In this document: positions 7,163-16,429 of the stretch, in pieces
Layout: each line of letters starts with the position of its first letter
Numbering within the stretch: position 1 is the stretch's first letter
Assembly: GCF_013204855.1 (NCBI RefSeq)
Contig: NZ_JABMKZ010000048.1
Coordinates: 1 to 47,202, forward strand
DNA: 47,202 nt
From: Paenibacillus alba
GTDB taxonomy: Bacteria; Bacillota; Bacilli; Paenibacillales; NBRC-103111
Direction of reading: 5' to 3'
Made by a program: the position numbers and the translations under genes
Notes under the pieces: model-generated
The model's input: only the letters and a program-made list of their open reading frames with translations
The model's database searches: none
What the model was told of the DNA's origin: nothing

Positions 7163-8632
7163 ATGAAATTAAAGCTGCATCAAGTGAACGCGATGAATCA
7201 GGAAGATTTCACCCATGCCTTCGGACCTCTTTTCGAGCATTCCCCATGGGTTGCAGAGCGTGCTTGGAGTTCGCAGCCTTTTGCAACGGAACAGGATCTG
7301 ATCAGTGCGTTCGAACGTGAGGTTTGGCGAGCGAATCCCGATGAGCAATTAGCGCTTCTCCGGGCGCATCCAGATCTGGGAACGCGAGTGAAGATGACGG
7401 ACCATTCCGTCCAGGAGCAGTCCGGTGCCGGTCTAGACCAGCTATCAGCGGAAGAATATGAGTTGTTTCTTAAGTATAACAAGCAGTATACGGAGGCTTT
7501 CCGGTTTCCTTTTATCATGGCGGTCAAGGGACAGACCAAAGATGCCATTCGCGAAGCGATACGGGTGAGGATACAGCGTGATGTGAGGGAAGAAATGGGC
7601 AAGGCCTTGCAAGAGGTTTGTAAAATTGGGCAGTTTCGCCTGGAAGCCATATGGATGAGGGAAGCGGAGGAGAAGACGATGAAACAAACGACCGGTTCAG
7701 AGAGAATCATGTATTACGGCAAAGGTGACGTGTGGGTATATCGGTCTTATGCCAAGCCGCTGACTCATTTAACAGTCATACCGGAATCAGGCTTCACGGG
7801 TAGAGATAACGTATTGTTCGGGTTGAATATCAAGGTAGCTGTCAGCGGTGAGAAGTTCTTCACTTCGTTTACGGAAGGCGATAATACGATGGTCGTAGCG
7901 ACAGACTCAATGAAGAACTTCATTCTGCGCAAGGCCGGGGAATATGAAGGTGCTACAGCGGAGGGTTTTCTGGCGTATGCCGGGCGTAAGCTTCTTGAGA
8001 CATACCCGCAGATGACAGGTGTGAAAATGACAGCAGATCAAGTGTCTTTCGATGTACTGTCAGTGCCAGGGGTGGAAGGCTTAGTCAATAGCGAGCTTGT
8101 CTACCGTTACTCCCAGAATGAACACCCTACAGCACTGGTTGAAATAATTCGGACCGAGGAAGGCATTGTCATCGCTGAGCATTCGGGCGGTATAGCGGAC
8201 CTCAAGCTGATTAAGGTAAAAGGCAGTTCTTTCGCGGGCTTCGTCCGAGATGAGTATACAACGCTGCCGGAGTCCTATGATCGTCCGCTGTTTATTTTCC
8301 TGGATATGTCGTGGAGTTATGAAGAGGTGGAGGATGCCTTGGATTCTGATCTCGGCCAATATGTGGCCGCTGAGCAAATTCGGGATATTGCGCATACCGT
8401 ATTCCATGAACAGCATTCCCCCTCTATCCAAAACCTCATTTATCGGATCGGACAACGTTCGCTAATTCGCTTTCCGCAATTGAAAGAAATTCGCTTCGAG
8501 TCGAATAATCGTACATGGGAAACGATCTTGGAGCAAGCTTCCGCAGGCGAGGGCAAGGTGTTTACGGAACCTAGACCGCCATATGGCTTCCAAGGGTTTT
8601 CGATGACAAAGCGCGATCTGGAGGGGCTATGA
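7163..8632 (+). CDS. pucL: Bifunctional OHCU decarboxylase / urate oxidase (PucL)
   Basis: A 489-residue fusion, close in length to B. subtilis PucL (about 494). Residues 1-165 are the 2-oxo-4-hydroxy-4-carboxy-5-ureidoimidazoline decarboxylase domain, with the catalytic-type His in LLRAHPDLG (His69) and the FRFPFIMAVKG segment. From about residue 173 it is cofactor-independent uricase, with YYGKGDVWVYR, DSMKNFI and HEQHSPSIQN. It oxidises urate to 5-hydroxyisourate and finishes the conversion to S-allantoin after HIU hydrolase. The next gene encodes that intermediate step and overlaps by four bases. Met173, at the domain boundary, is preceded by GGAGGAG six bases upstream, so a free uricase could also be made. 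Confidence 0.95.
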   Translation: MKLKLHQVNAMNQEDFTHAFGPLFEHSPWVAERAWSSQPFATEQDLISAFEREVWRANPDEQLALLRAHPDLGTRVKMTDHSVQEQSGAGLDQLSAEEYELFLKYNKQYTEAFRFPFIMAVKGQTKDAIREAIRVRIQRDVREEMGKALQEVCKIGQFRLEAIWMREAEEKTMKQTTGSERIMYYGKGDVWVYRSYAKPLTHLTVIPESGFTGRDNVLFGLNIKVAVSGEKFFTSFTEGDNTMVVATDSMKNFILRKAGEYEGATAEGFLAYAGRKLLETYPQMTGVKMTADQVSFDVLSVPGVEGLVNSELVYRYSQNEHPTALVEIIRTEEGIVIAEHSGGIADLKLIKVKGSSFAGFVRDEYTTLPESYDRPLFIFLDMSWSYEEVEDALDSDLGQYVAAEQIRDIAHTVFHEQHSPSIQNLIYRIGQRSLIRFPQLKEIRFESNNRTWETILEQASAGEGKVFTEPRPPYGFQGFSMTKRDLEGL

Positions 8633-8985
8633 GCAAAGGAATAACAACGCATGTTTTGGATATTAGCAGCGGTAGACCGGCTAGTGAAGTGTACATTGCG
8701 TTATTCCGCCTTCAAGACGGAAAGTCAGAGAAGATAAGCTCGGGCGTAACGAATAGTGATGGCCGCCTTGAGGGACCGATGTTAAGCGGGGAAGATTTCC
8801 AGCCCGGGATTTATGAACTTGTTTTTCATGTTGGAGATTATTTTAGAGGTGTAGGCATCTCGCTTGCGGAGCCTGCCTTCTTGGATGAAGTGCCGGTCCG
8901 ATTCGGAATATCGTCCGCTGATATGCATTATCATGTGCCGTTGTTAGTCGCTCCCTGGGGGTACAACACCTATCGGGGGAGCTAA
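8629..8985 (+). CDS. uraH: 5-hydroxyisourate hydrolase
   Basis: A 118-residue transthyretin-like protein, the usual size for HIU hydrolase (PucM/UraH). It starts with ITTHVLDISSGRPA, the family's N-terminal motif with the active-site His, and ends in the diagnostic YRGS. It hydrolyses 5-hydroxyisourate from the uricase reaction to OHCU, which the N-terminal domain of PucL then decarboxylates. The ATGA overlap with pucL keeps the steps co-translated. The next gene follows after 36 bases. Confidence 0.95.
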   Translation: MSKGITTHVLDISSGRPASEVYIALFRLQDGKSEKISSGVTNSDGRLEGPMLSGEDFQPGIYELVFHVGDYFRGVGISLAEPAFLDEVPVRFGISSADMHYHVPLLVAPWGYNTYRGS

Positions 8986-9021
8986 GGTTAGGCTAGAAAT
9001 GGCTCCGAGGGAGGGTTTGGC

Positions 9022-10413
9022 ATGGAAGATCTATTTGATCTCGTGATTCGCAAGGGTACCGTAGTCTTGATCGATGATGTAAGCCAGCTGGATATCGGTA
9101 TTCGAAACGGTAAAATTGCTGCGCTGGGTGAAAACCTCGTGTACTCGGAGCAAACGCCTGTATATGACGCGGACCATCTGCTGATTGTGCCTGGCGTCGT
9201 TGATGCTCATGTCCATTTCAATGAGCCTGCGCTAGGACATTGGGAGGGATTTGCTACTGGTTCCGCTTCGCTTGCGGCGGGAGGCTGTACGACGTATATC
9301 GACATGCCGCTCAACGGTGTGCCTCCAACCGTGCGATTAGGAGCGTTGGAGCGAAAACTAGAAGCTGCTGAAGGCAGCTCTACGGTGGATTACGCGCTAT
9401 GGGGTGGACTTGTTCCCGGCAATGTCGGGAATTTGCAGGAGTTAGCGGAAGCCGGCGTGATTGGCTTCAAAGCGTTCATGTCTTGTCCCGGTGGAGAAGG
9501 GGAAGACATTTTTGCTGAAGTGGACGACCTGACCCTCTTGGAAGGAATGAAAGAAATCGCTCGCTTAGGGTTAGTGCTTGCCCTGCATGCAGAAAGCGAG
9601 GAGATCGTATCCAAGCTGGCTGCCCAAGCGCAGCTGGAGGGCAAACGCGAGCCGCTCGATTTCGTTGCGACTAGGCCGATAGCCGCCGAGCAGGAAGCGG
9701 TTAGCCGAGCGCTTTATTATGCGGAACAAACCGGCTGCAAGCTGCATTTCGTGCACATTAGCAGCGCGGAAGCTGTGCAGGTGATCGAGGAAGCGAAGGC
9801 CCAAGGGCTGGATGTTACGGTGGAAACGTGTCCGCATTATTTGGTTCTGACGAGCGCTGATCTAGATCGCCTTGGTCCAGTAGCCAAGTGTGCGCCGCCG
9901 CTTCGCACAGCCGAGGATCAAGATCGGCTATGGGAAGCGGTGATTGGCGGAAAGCTGGATATGCTCGCCTCGGATCATTCACCATGCCCGAGTTCAATGA
10001 AGCAAGGGGATTTTTTCGAGGCGTGGGGAGGGATATCCAGCGCGCAAAGCTCGCTCGAGCTGATGCTTGACGAAGGTCATCTCCGCAGGGATGTGCCGCT
10101 GCCGCTGCTCGCCAGAATGTTGTCAACCGAGCCGGCCAAACGCTTTGGGCTGTATCCACGCAAGGGTGAAATTGCCCTGGGAGCGGATGCGGATTTGGCT
10201 CTTGTGGATATGAAGCTAAGCTATTCACTTCAAGCCAGTGATCTGTTATACCGGCATAAGCATAGTCCTTATGTGGGCAAAACCTTTGGTTGCCGTGTGA
10301 CGGCGACTTTTTTACGGGGCACCCAAGTGTATGGGCTGCATGAAGGTGTGGTGGGGGAGACGGAGGGAGCCTGGCTGCGCCACGCTGCTGCGGGAGGTGA
10401 GTCGCGTGGCTGA
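9022..10413 (+). CDS. allB: Allantoinase
   Basis: This 463-residue cyclic amidohydrolase opens the ring of allantoin to allantoate (AllB; PucH in B. subtilis). The metal ligands are visible: DAHVHFNEP (His63, His65), GFKAFMS with the lysine likely carbamylated (Lys150), ALHAES, FVHISS and DHSPCP. The GCTTYIDMPLN stretch is typical of allantoinases against dihydropyrimidinases. GGAGGG precedes the ATG. The stop overlaps the next gene by eight bases. Confidence 0.94.
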   Translation: MEDLFDLVIRKGTVVLIDDVSQLDIGIRNGKIAALGENLVYSEQTPVYDADHLLIVPGVVDAHVHFNEPALGHWEGFATGSASLAAGGCTTYIDMPLNGVPPTVRLGALERKLEAAEGSSTVDYALWGGLVPGNVGNLQELAEAGVIGFKAFMSCPGGEGEDIFAEVDDLTLLEGMKEIARLGLVLALHAESEEIVSKLAAQAQLEGKREPLDFVATRPIAAEQEAVSRALYYAEQTGCKLHFVHISSAEAVQVIEEAKAQGLDVTVETCPHYLVLTSADLDRLGPVAKCAPPLRTAEDQDRLWEAVIGGKLDMLASDHSPCPSSMKQGDFFEAWGGISSAQSSLELMLDEGHLRRDVPLPLLARMLSTEPAKRFGLYPRKGEIALGADADLALVDMKLSYSLQASDLLYRHKHSPYVGKTFGCRVTATFLRGTQVYGLHEGVVGETEGAWLRHAAAGGESRG

Positions 10414-11695
10414 AAGGTTAACGAACTCACACGAGGTCTTGTCCCGATATTCCCAGCACATGCTGGAAGTGCTGGATTGGCTCGCTACCTACGGTGCTGC
10501 ACCGGATGGTGGCGTGACTCGGCTGTTGTACACGGAGCCATGGCTGCAAGCGCAGCAGGCTCTTAAGGAAAAGATGCAGGAGTTGGGGCTCGAAGCCAGA
10601 TTCGATGCGGTGGGCAATGTTTATGGCAAATTACAAGGATGCCATTATACGCTGAGGCCTGTGCTGACAGGTTCTCATGTCGACACCGTGAAAAACGGCG
10701 GCAAATACGATGGCGCCTACGGTGTCGTTGCCTCCATGATGGCGCTCGGGTATTTGAAGGCGGTATATGGGTCGCCCAAACGGAGCCTGGAAGTTGTTTC
10801 ATTTTGTGAAGAAGAAGGAAGTCGGTTCCCGCTCGCTTATTGGGGGTCCGGACATGTAACTGGGGTAAGGTCTTTGGTTGGCAGTATTGACGTTGCCGAT
10901 CCCGAGGGTATCACCTTATCTGAAGCGATGCGTGAAGCGGGATTTCAAACGGCTAACGTAGGAGAGCATCCCGCCAAACGCGAGGATATCGGAGCTTACA
11001 TCGAAATTCATATTGAACAAGGCTCTGTCCTTGGTTATAAAAAGAAGCAGGTTGGCATAGTAACAGCCATTGTCGGGCAAATTCGGTTAACCGTTGTTGT
11101 TAAAGGCAATTCGAATCATGCCGGTACGACACCGATGACCATGCGGAAGGATGCGCTTGCAGGCGCTTCTGAAATGGTCGTTGTCACAGAGCAAATGGCG
11201 CTGGAAGAAGGGGAGCCGCTCGTAGCGACTGTTGGCAGGCTCCATGTGAAACGAGGAACCTCCAACGTTGTGCCAGGCGAAGTTGAGTTTACGCTGGATA
11301 TTCGACATACTGATGAGTTGAAAATGGACCTGTTTTGTACAAAATTGCTAACAAAGCTCAATGAAATCGCGAGACGAAGAGAGCTTACTATAGAAACGGT
11401 GGAAAATTTGCATGCTACGCCCGTGGCGATGGACGAAGGCATATCGGCAGAAATTGAAGCTGCCTGTACCGCTTATGGATATCAGAGCATGAAGCTGCCA
11501 AGCGGGGCAGGACATGATGCGCAATTATTCGGGCCTCTCTGTCCGTCGGCAATGATTTTCGTGCCAAGTCGCGGTGGCATAAGCCACAGTCCTGATGAGT
11601 TCACGGAACCGGAGGAGCTGGTGGTTGGCTTTCAAACGCTGGTTCATGTGTTATACCAATATGGCTATGGGGGTAAAGCTGATGAAATCTTATAA
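10406..11695 (+). CDS. allC: Allantoate amidohydrolase
   Basis: A 429-residue M20-family metallohydrolase that cleaves allantoate to ureidoglycine, ammonia and CO2 (AllC; PucF). Zinc-site motifs are GSHVDTVKNGGKYDGAYGV, CEEEGSRF and HIEQGSVL, and the dimerisation lid follows with NHAGTTPM. An in-frame ATG at 10331 would add 25 residues inside allB without a ribosome site. GTG 10406 has GGGAGGTGA five bases upstream and gives a normal length. It overlaps allB by eight bases and pucG by fourteen. B. subtilis PucF is about 412 residues. Confidence 0.93.
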   Translation: MAERLTNSHEVLSRYSQHMLEVLDWLATYGAAPDGGVTRLLYTEPWLQAQQALKEKMQELGLEARFDAVGNVYGKLQGCHYTLRPVLTGSHVDTVKNGGKYDGAYGVVASMMALGYLKAVYGSPKRSLEVVSFCEEEGSRFPLAYWGSGHVTGVRSLVGSIDVADPEGITLSEAMREAGFQTANVGEHPAKREDIGAYIEIHIEQGSVLGYKKKQVGIVTAIVGQIRLTVVVKGNSNHAGTTPMTMRKDALAGASEMVVVTEQMALEEGEPLVATVGRLHVKRGTSNVVPGEVEFTLDIRHTDELKMDLFCTKLLTKLNEIARRRELTIETVENLHATPVAMDEGISAEIEAACTAYGYQSMKLPSGAGHDAQLFGPLCPSAMIFVPSRGGISHSPDEFTEPEELVVGFQTLVHVLYQYGYGGKADEIL

Positions 11696-12926
11696 AGACT
11701 TATCGCCCTCGCTGCGAACGATTATGACCCCAGGCCCTGTTGAGGTCGATCCGCGTGTTCTGCGCGCGATGTCCTACCCCATTCTTGGTCAGTTTGATCC
11801 GGAGTTCACAGAGCTGATGAATGAGACGATGGAAATGCTGAGGGATGTTTTTCAAACGAAGAATCAATGGGCTTTCCCGATAGATGGCACCTCTCGGTCA
11901 GGGATTGAAGCAGTGCTTGTCAGTGTGATTGAGCCAGGGGACAAGGTGCTTGTTCCGATCTACGGGCGCTTCGGCAGCTTGCTTGTCGAGATCGCTGAAC
12001 GCTGTGGCGCTGAAGTGGTCATGCTGGAGAGGGAGTGGGGCACCGTCTTCGAGCCAGAGGAAATCATTGCTGCCATACACCGTGAGAAGCCGAGTATAGT
12101 TGCGATTGTGCACGGCGAAACCTCTACAGGCTGCATCCAACCGTTTGATGGGATTGGGGCGGCCTGTCGGGAAGTTGATGCGCTGCTGGTCGTAGATGCT
12201 GTTGCCACGATTGGCGGTGTCTCAGTGCAGACGGATGACTGGCAGTTGGATGCCGTGATTGGCGGAACGCAGAAATGTTTATCCGTTCCTTCCGGTATGT
12301 CCCCCATTACCTATAACGAGCGAGTCGAAGCCAAGGTGTTGAAACGTAAAAGGATTGAACGCGGGCTGCGTGAAAAAGGCTCAGCTGTTGCTGACGGCAA
12401 GCCTGTTGCGAGCAATTATTTCGACCTCGGCCAGCTGCAGGACTATTGGAGTCCGAAACGGCTCAATCATCATACGGAGTCGACTTCGATGCTGTATGCT
12501 TTGCGCGAAGGCTTGCGTCTGGTACTGCAAGAGGGCTTAGTGCAGCGCTTTGATCGTCACAAGCATCATGAAGCTGCCTTAGTTGCAGGCTTGGAGGCGA
12601 TGGGTCTAACGTTATACGGCAATCCGGATTGCAAGCTGCCGGTCGTTACCTGCATCCGTATTCCGAATGGCATTGATGGAGAATCCGTCCGCGCTATGCT
12701 GCTCAACAGCTTTGGGATCGAAATCGCAAGCTCCTTCGGGCCGTTGAAAGGCCAAATCTGGCGTATAGGCACCATGGGCTTTAGCTGTAATCAGAAAAAC
12801 GTGCTGCATGTACTGGGTGCATTGGAAGCAGTTCTCCTATGGCACGACGCAGCCATTTCAAGCGGGAAAGCCTTGCAAGCCGCCTTAACCGTATATGCCC
12901 GCAAAGAGGAGGAACGTCCATGTTAA
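11682..12926 (+). CDS. pucG: (S)-ureidoglycine-glyoxylate aminotransferase (PucG)
   Basis: A 414-residue PLP enzyme of the class V aminotransferase family (alanine-glyoxylate/serine-pyruvate type). The N-terminal TPGPVEVDPRVLRAM motif and the PLP lysine in IGGTQKCLSVPSG (Lys198) are clear. PucG-type enzymes transfer the amino group of ureidoglycine to glyoxylate, giving oxalurate and glycine, so its position after allC fits the pathway. The start is uncertain: ATG 11682 has GGGGGT seven bases upstream, while ATG 11661 would add seven residues. The frame reaches upstream into allC, but those residues do not look like the family. The stop overlaps the next gene by seven bases. Confidence 0.93.
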   Translation: MKSYKDLSPSLRTIMTPGPVEVDPRVLRAMSYPILGQFDPEFTELMNETMEMLRDVFQTKNQWAFPIDGTSRSGIEAVLVSVIEPGDKVLVPIYGRFGSLLVEIAERCGAEVVMLEREWGTVFEPEEIIAAIHREKPSIVAIVHGETSTGCIQPFDGIGAACREVDALLVVDAVATIGGVSVQTDDWQLDAVIGGTQKCLSVPSGMSPITYNERVEAKVLKRKRIERGLREKGSAVADGKPVASNYFDLGQLQDYWSPKRLNHHTESTSMLYALREGLRLVLQEGLVQRFDRHKHHEAALVAGLEAMGLTLYGNPDCKLPVVTCIRIPNGIDGESVRAMLLNSFGIEIASSFGPLKGQIWRIGTMGFSCNQKNVLHVLGALEAVLLWHDAAISSGKALQAALTVYARKEEERPC

Positions 12927-14515
12927 ACATCATGCCACGTGCAGAGCGAGCGATGATTGCCACACCTCATTATTTGGCAAGCAGTGTAGGCAGTGCAATT
13001 CTACAGCAGGGCGGCAATGCCTTTGATGCCGCTATTGCCATAAGCGCGACGCTTGGCGTTGTTTACCCGCATATGACGGGGCTGGGCGGAGATGCTTTCT
13101 TCCTCATGCACGATGCGGCTGCAGGCGCAAATATTGGATTCAATGGAAGCGGGAAGTCAGCTGCGCTGGCGACACCTGATTTTTATAAAGCGAAAGGACT
13201 ACAGTCCATTCCCCAAAGAGGCATTCTCAGTGCGATCACGGTGCCAGGCATGGTTGATACGTGGTGGCAGGTATGGGAAAAGTACGGAAGACTGCCATGG
13301 GAGAAGCTGCTGGAGCCAGCGATCGCATATGCGGACAAAGGATTCCCGATTTCGCGTAATCTGCTCTATTGGATGCGCAAGGATGAATCATTCATTCGTG
13401 CATCTGAGCCGTTAAGCAGCCTATTTATAGCGGATGGCGTGCTTTTGAAGGAAGGGGACCGACTTATTCAGAAGGAACTGGCCCAGACGCTGCGCCAGAT
13501 TCAGCGAGAAGGCAGAGATGCTTTTTACAAAGGGACTATCATGCAATCTGTCGTGAAAAGTATTCAGCAAGACGGCGGACTGCTGCAAGAAGAAGATTTT
13601 CAACAGTATACCGGAGAGTGGGTTGAGCTGCTTACGACCACCTATCGCGGGTACGAAATCTATCAAATGCCGCCGAACTCACAAGGATTCACAGCATTGA
13701 TGATGATGAATATGCTGGAAAATATAGAGATTAGCCAGATTCCTAGAGCGTCAGCAAACTTTTATCATGTGGTGTCGGAAGTCATTAAAAAATCGTTCAA
13801 AGACCGCGATCTGTACTTAACAGATCCGCACTTCCGGGAAATCCCGCTGGATCGTTTGCTTTCAAAGACGTACGCCAAAGAGTTGTGGAACGACATTCAA
13901 GCTGAACCGCTTAAGGTGAGCGAACACTTGTCACCAGCCATTGGACAGGATACGGCGTATGCAGCAGTGGTGGATGAGGAAGGAAATTCCGTTTCCTTTA
14001 TTCAAAGTTTGTATTTTGATTTCGGGGCCGCTTATGTACCAGGAGAGACAGGGATTATTATGCAAAATCGGGGATCCTTCTTCTCGCTGGATATGGCTTG
14101 CGCGAATGCCTTGGAGCCTGGCAAAAGGTCCTTTCATACCTTAATGCCTGCGATGGTCAGCAAAGACGGAAAACCTTATATGCTGTACGGAACTCAAGGG
14201 GGAGAAGGCCAGCCGCAGACGCAGTTGTCTATTCTGACCGGAGTTCTGGATTATGGCTTATCTATTCAGGAGGCGATTGCGCTTCCCCGCTGGGTATATG
14301 GCCGTACGTGGGGAGAAGATGGTGATGCGCTGAAGATTGAGCATCGGCTGGACGGCGATGTCTATACGCGATTGAAAAAGTGGGGGCATCGTGTCGAACC
14401 GGTGAATCCGTGGGATGGTATTATGGGGCAAGCGCAGGGGATTGTCATAGATGAAAAAGGTTTTATGAGCGGGGCGGCTGATCCGCGAGGCGACGGCTTA
14501 GCGATCGGTTGGTAA
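12920..14515 (+). CDS. Gamma-glutamyltransferase family protein, possible oxamate amidohydrolase (HpxW-like)
   Basis: This 531-residue protein belongs to the Ntn-hydrolase GGT family. The N-terminal GGNAFDAAIAISATLGVVYPHMTGLGGD is preserved in outline, and the autoprocessing Thr is probably Thr345 in DTAYAAVVDEEGNSVS, which would begin the small subunit. No signal peptide is visible, unlike secreted GGTs. It starts inside the pucG stop with AGAGGAGG upstream. In Klebsiella, the GGT homologue HpxW hydrolyses oxamate to oxalate and ammonia in purine use. PucG makes oxalurate, whose carbamoyl transfer gives oxamate, so that role fits here. The carbamoyltransferase itself is not in the window. 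Ordinary GGT activity cannot be excluded. Confidence 0.85.
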   Translation: MLNIMPRAERAMIATPHYLASSVGSAILQQGGNAFDAAIAISATLGVVYPHMTGLGGDAFFLMHDAAAGANIGFNGSGKSAALATPDFYKAKGLQSIPQRGILSAITVPGMVDTWWQVWEKYGRLPWEKLLEPAIAYADKGFPISRNLLYWMRKDESFIRASEPLSSLFIADGVLLKEGDRLIQKELAQTLRQIQREGRDAFYKGTIMQSVVKSIQQDGGLLQEEDFQQYTGEWVELLTTTYRGYEIYQMPPNSQGFTALMMMNMLENIEISQIPRASANFYHVVSEVIKKSFKDRDLYLTDPHFREIPLDRLLSKTYAKELWNDIQAEPLKVSEHLSPAIGQDTAYAAVVDEEGNSVSFIQSLYFDFGAAYVPGETGIIMQNRGSFFSLDMACANALEPGKRSFHTLMPAMVSKDGKPYMLYGTQGGEGQPQTQLSILTGVLDYGLSIQEAIALPRWVYGRTWGEDGDALKIEHRLDGDVYTRLKKWGHRVEPVNPWDGIMGQAQGIVIDEKGFMSGAADPRGDGLAIGW

Positions 14516-14545
14516 ACCGGAATTCCATATAGCGAGGAGCGCTGA

Positions 14546-15574
14546 GTGATGGAGGCCTATGATATTCTGCAAGCAGTGGAGAGTAATTGTCAGGCGCGTG
14601 TATTGGCAACGGTTATTCATGTGGAAGGTCATGCTTATCGCAAACAAGGGGCCATTATGCTGCTTATGGCAGATGGGAGCATGGTCGGAAGTATTTCGCC
14701 CGGCTGCTTGGAAGCCGATCTCTTCGCCTACGTGCCTGCCGTATGGGAATCTCAAAAATCGCAAATGGTGGAATATGACATGAGGCCAGCTGACGATTTC
14801 GGCTGGGGCGAAACAATCGGCTGCGGTGGGTTAATTCGCATTCTGCTCGAGCCTGTCAGCGGGGAAATGCTGGTTAGCTTATTGGCGGTCAAAGCTTTCT
14901 TGGAACGCGGGGAAGCTGTGCAGCTGGTACGGGAAATAACAGACGGGTATTCAGGGATTGCGTATTCTCTTCATGGGTATGAGCAAGTTCAGCAGCCATA
15001 TCCTACTGCAACGTATCTGTTGGAAGATCATGTTTCCGATCGGCAATCGTCGCTATCTTCGCATGTCAGCTTATTTAAACCAAAGCCGCGAGTTATTGTG
15101 TTTGGGGCGAATGCAGATGCTATGCCCCTTGTGCAGATGGCGGTGAGCAGCGGATTTCGCGTCGTAGTCGCGGATTGGCGGGAAGCGTATTGCACCGAAG
15201 CCCGGTTCCCTGGAGCGGAGATCGAAGTTGCTTTTCCGGAGCAGTTGATCATGCAGCTGAAGCTGAACGCACAGGACTATATCGTCGTGATGAGCCACCA
15301 GTTCGAGAAAGATGCTCTCTTTGTCAAAGAGGCCATGAAGTTCAGCTTGCGTTACCTCGGAATTATGGGATCGCGTGAACGCACAGAGAAGCTGCTTGGC
15401 GGTATAGAGCGTCCTGAATGGCTGCGTTACCCGGTAGGCCTGCCTATCGGCTCGGAAGGACCCGTTGAGAATGCGGTCAGCATTGTGGCTGAGCTGATTA
15501 GCATTAGGCGTGGCGTTGATAAAGCCTCCTCTATTGAGCGAGTAGAGCGAGACAGCCGGAGCCGCCTGTGGTGA
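14546..15574 (+). CDS. pucA: XdhC/CoxI family xanthine dehydrogenase accessory protein
   Basis: A 342-residue protein with the two XdhC domains. The N-terminal CoxI-like domain has GSISPGCLEADLF and the IGCGGLIRILLEP motif. A Rossmann-like C-terminal domain starts near PRVIVFGANADAMPLVQMA and ends with RYLGIMGSRERTEKLL. XdhC proteins bind molybdenum cofactor, help its sulfuration and insert it into xanthine dehydrogenase; PucA plays this part in B. subtilis. GAGGAG lies six bases before GTG 14546 and nine before ATG 14549, so either may start it. The dehydrogenase subunits follow 1.9 kb downstream. Confidence 0.9.
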   Translation: MMEAYDILQAVESNCQARVLATVIHVEGHAYRKQGAIMLLMADGSMVGSISPGCLEADLFAYVPAVWESQKSQMVEYDMRPADDFGWGETIGCGGLIRILLEPVSGEMLVSLLAVKAFLERGEAVQLVREITDGYSGIAYSLHGYEQVQQPYPTATYLLEDHVSDRQSSLSSHVSLFKPKPRVIVFGANADAMPLVQMAVSSGFRVVVADWREAYCTEARFPGAEIEVAFPEQLIMQLKLNAQDYIVVMSHQFEKDALFVKEAMKFSLRYLGIMGSRERTEKLLGGIERPEWLRYPVGLPIGSEGPVENAVSIVAELISIRRGVDKASSIERVERDSRSRLW

Positions 15575-16218
15575 ACGACGCGAGAAAGATCGTTGGGGTG
15601 TATTTGGCAGCAGGCAGCAGCAGGCGGATGGGGACTGCAAAGCAGTCGCTGGAGATGGCAAAAGGCATACAGCTTGGCAGCATTGCTTTGCTGCATGCGC
15701 TGCAATCACAGCTGCACAGCGTAGTAGTGGTTGTTCGTAAGGATGACCAGCTGGAATGGTTATCTGAAGAAGTTCTTGCCTATGTGGAATCGGGACGATG
15801 CCGGTTCGCAGTTTGTGCTGAAGCCGAGTTGGGTATGGCCCACTCGCTGAAATCCGGTATTCAAGCTGCCGGACAATCGAATGTAGAGGGTATCATGGTC
15901 ATGCTGGCAGACCAGCCCTTCATCGAAGGAGAGATGCTGACTCGGCTTATAGATACCTTCCGCAGCGAGGTAGAATATGATTTTGTCGCCAGCGGGGATA
16001 AAGGGGTACCCAAGCCTCCCGTTATTCTGGGACGTGGAATGTGGCCTGCTGCTGTCTCCTTGGAAGGGGACGCAGGGGCCAGATCCTTGTTTCAGTTGCC
16101 ACTATATCGTGGGCAAATCGTTGAAGAGGAAGATAGCTTGAGATTCATGGACATCGATACGGAAGAACGATATCATGAGGCGAGAGAAATCTATAGTCAC
16201 AAAATCGTGGTAGATTAA
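15571..16218 (+). CDS. pucB: Molybdenum cofactor cytidylyltransferase-like protein (MocA/PucB family)
   Basis: A 215-residue nucleotidyltransferase with the GT-A fold motif VGVYLAAGSSRRMGTAKQSL at its N-terminus and MVMLADQPFI for metal and nucleotide binding. MocA-type enzymes attach CMP to molybdopterin for the xanthine dehydrogenase family; PucB is the B. subtilis homologue. GTG 15571 overlaps the xdhC stop in a GTGA junction. GTG 15568 is an alternative. The gene is followed at once by a terminator, so the accessory genes end the pucL operon. Confidence 0.9.
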   Translation: MNDARKIVGVYLAAGSSRRMGTAKQSLEMAKGIQLGSIALLHALQSQLHSVVVVVRKDDQLEWLSEEVLAYVESGRCRFAVCAEAELGMAHSLKSGIQAAGQSNVEGIMVMLADQPFIEGEMLTRLIDTFRSEVEYDFVASGDKGVPKPPVILGRGMWPAAVSLEGDAGARSLFQLPLYRGQIVEEEDSLRFMDIDTEERYHEAREIYSHKIVVD

Positions 16219-16238
16219 ATAACATAAAATAGGGGTTG

Positions 16239-16271
16239 AGTGCATTATTACTAATAATGCGCTATTTTTTT
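16239..16271 (+). terminator. Terminator of the pucL-pucB operon
   Basis: GTGCATTATT and AATAATGCGC pair around ACT, then ATTTTTTTAT follows. It lies 20 bases after the pucB stop. Confidence 0.88.
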
Positions 16272-16289
16272 ATACAAACACACAAAATA

Positions 16290-16331
16290 ATGTTAAGTTA
16301 GTTGACGTTATTTTCTTGGATTGTTTATAGT
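16290..16331 (+). promoter_or_regulatory. Predicted promoter upstream of the xanthine dehydrogenase leader
   Basis: TTGACG (16302-16307), an 18-base spacer and TATAGT (16326-16331) give a good promoter, with ATGTTAA at 16290-16296. The same -35 hexamer, -10 hexamer and ATGTTAA element occur at the importer promoter near 1967. The first gene downstream starts only at 17518, which implies a leader of about 1.18 kb unless another promoter exists. Confidence 0.6.
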
Positions 16332-16429
16332 AGATCTAATTTATAAGTCGATGGCTTGCGGAAGAGGATCCATGTGATTGGATTGGCGCGGTTTTACTTG
16401 GGAAACGGATTTCTGAGTTTGGAGGATCG

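Noticed and set aside
10331..10405. Longer N-terminus of allantoate amidohydrolase
   Set aside because: The 25 extra residues lie within allB, have no ribosome site and do not resemble the family.
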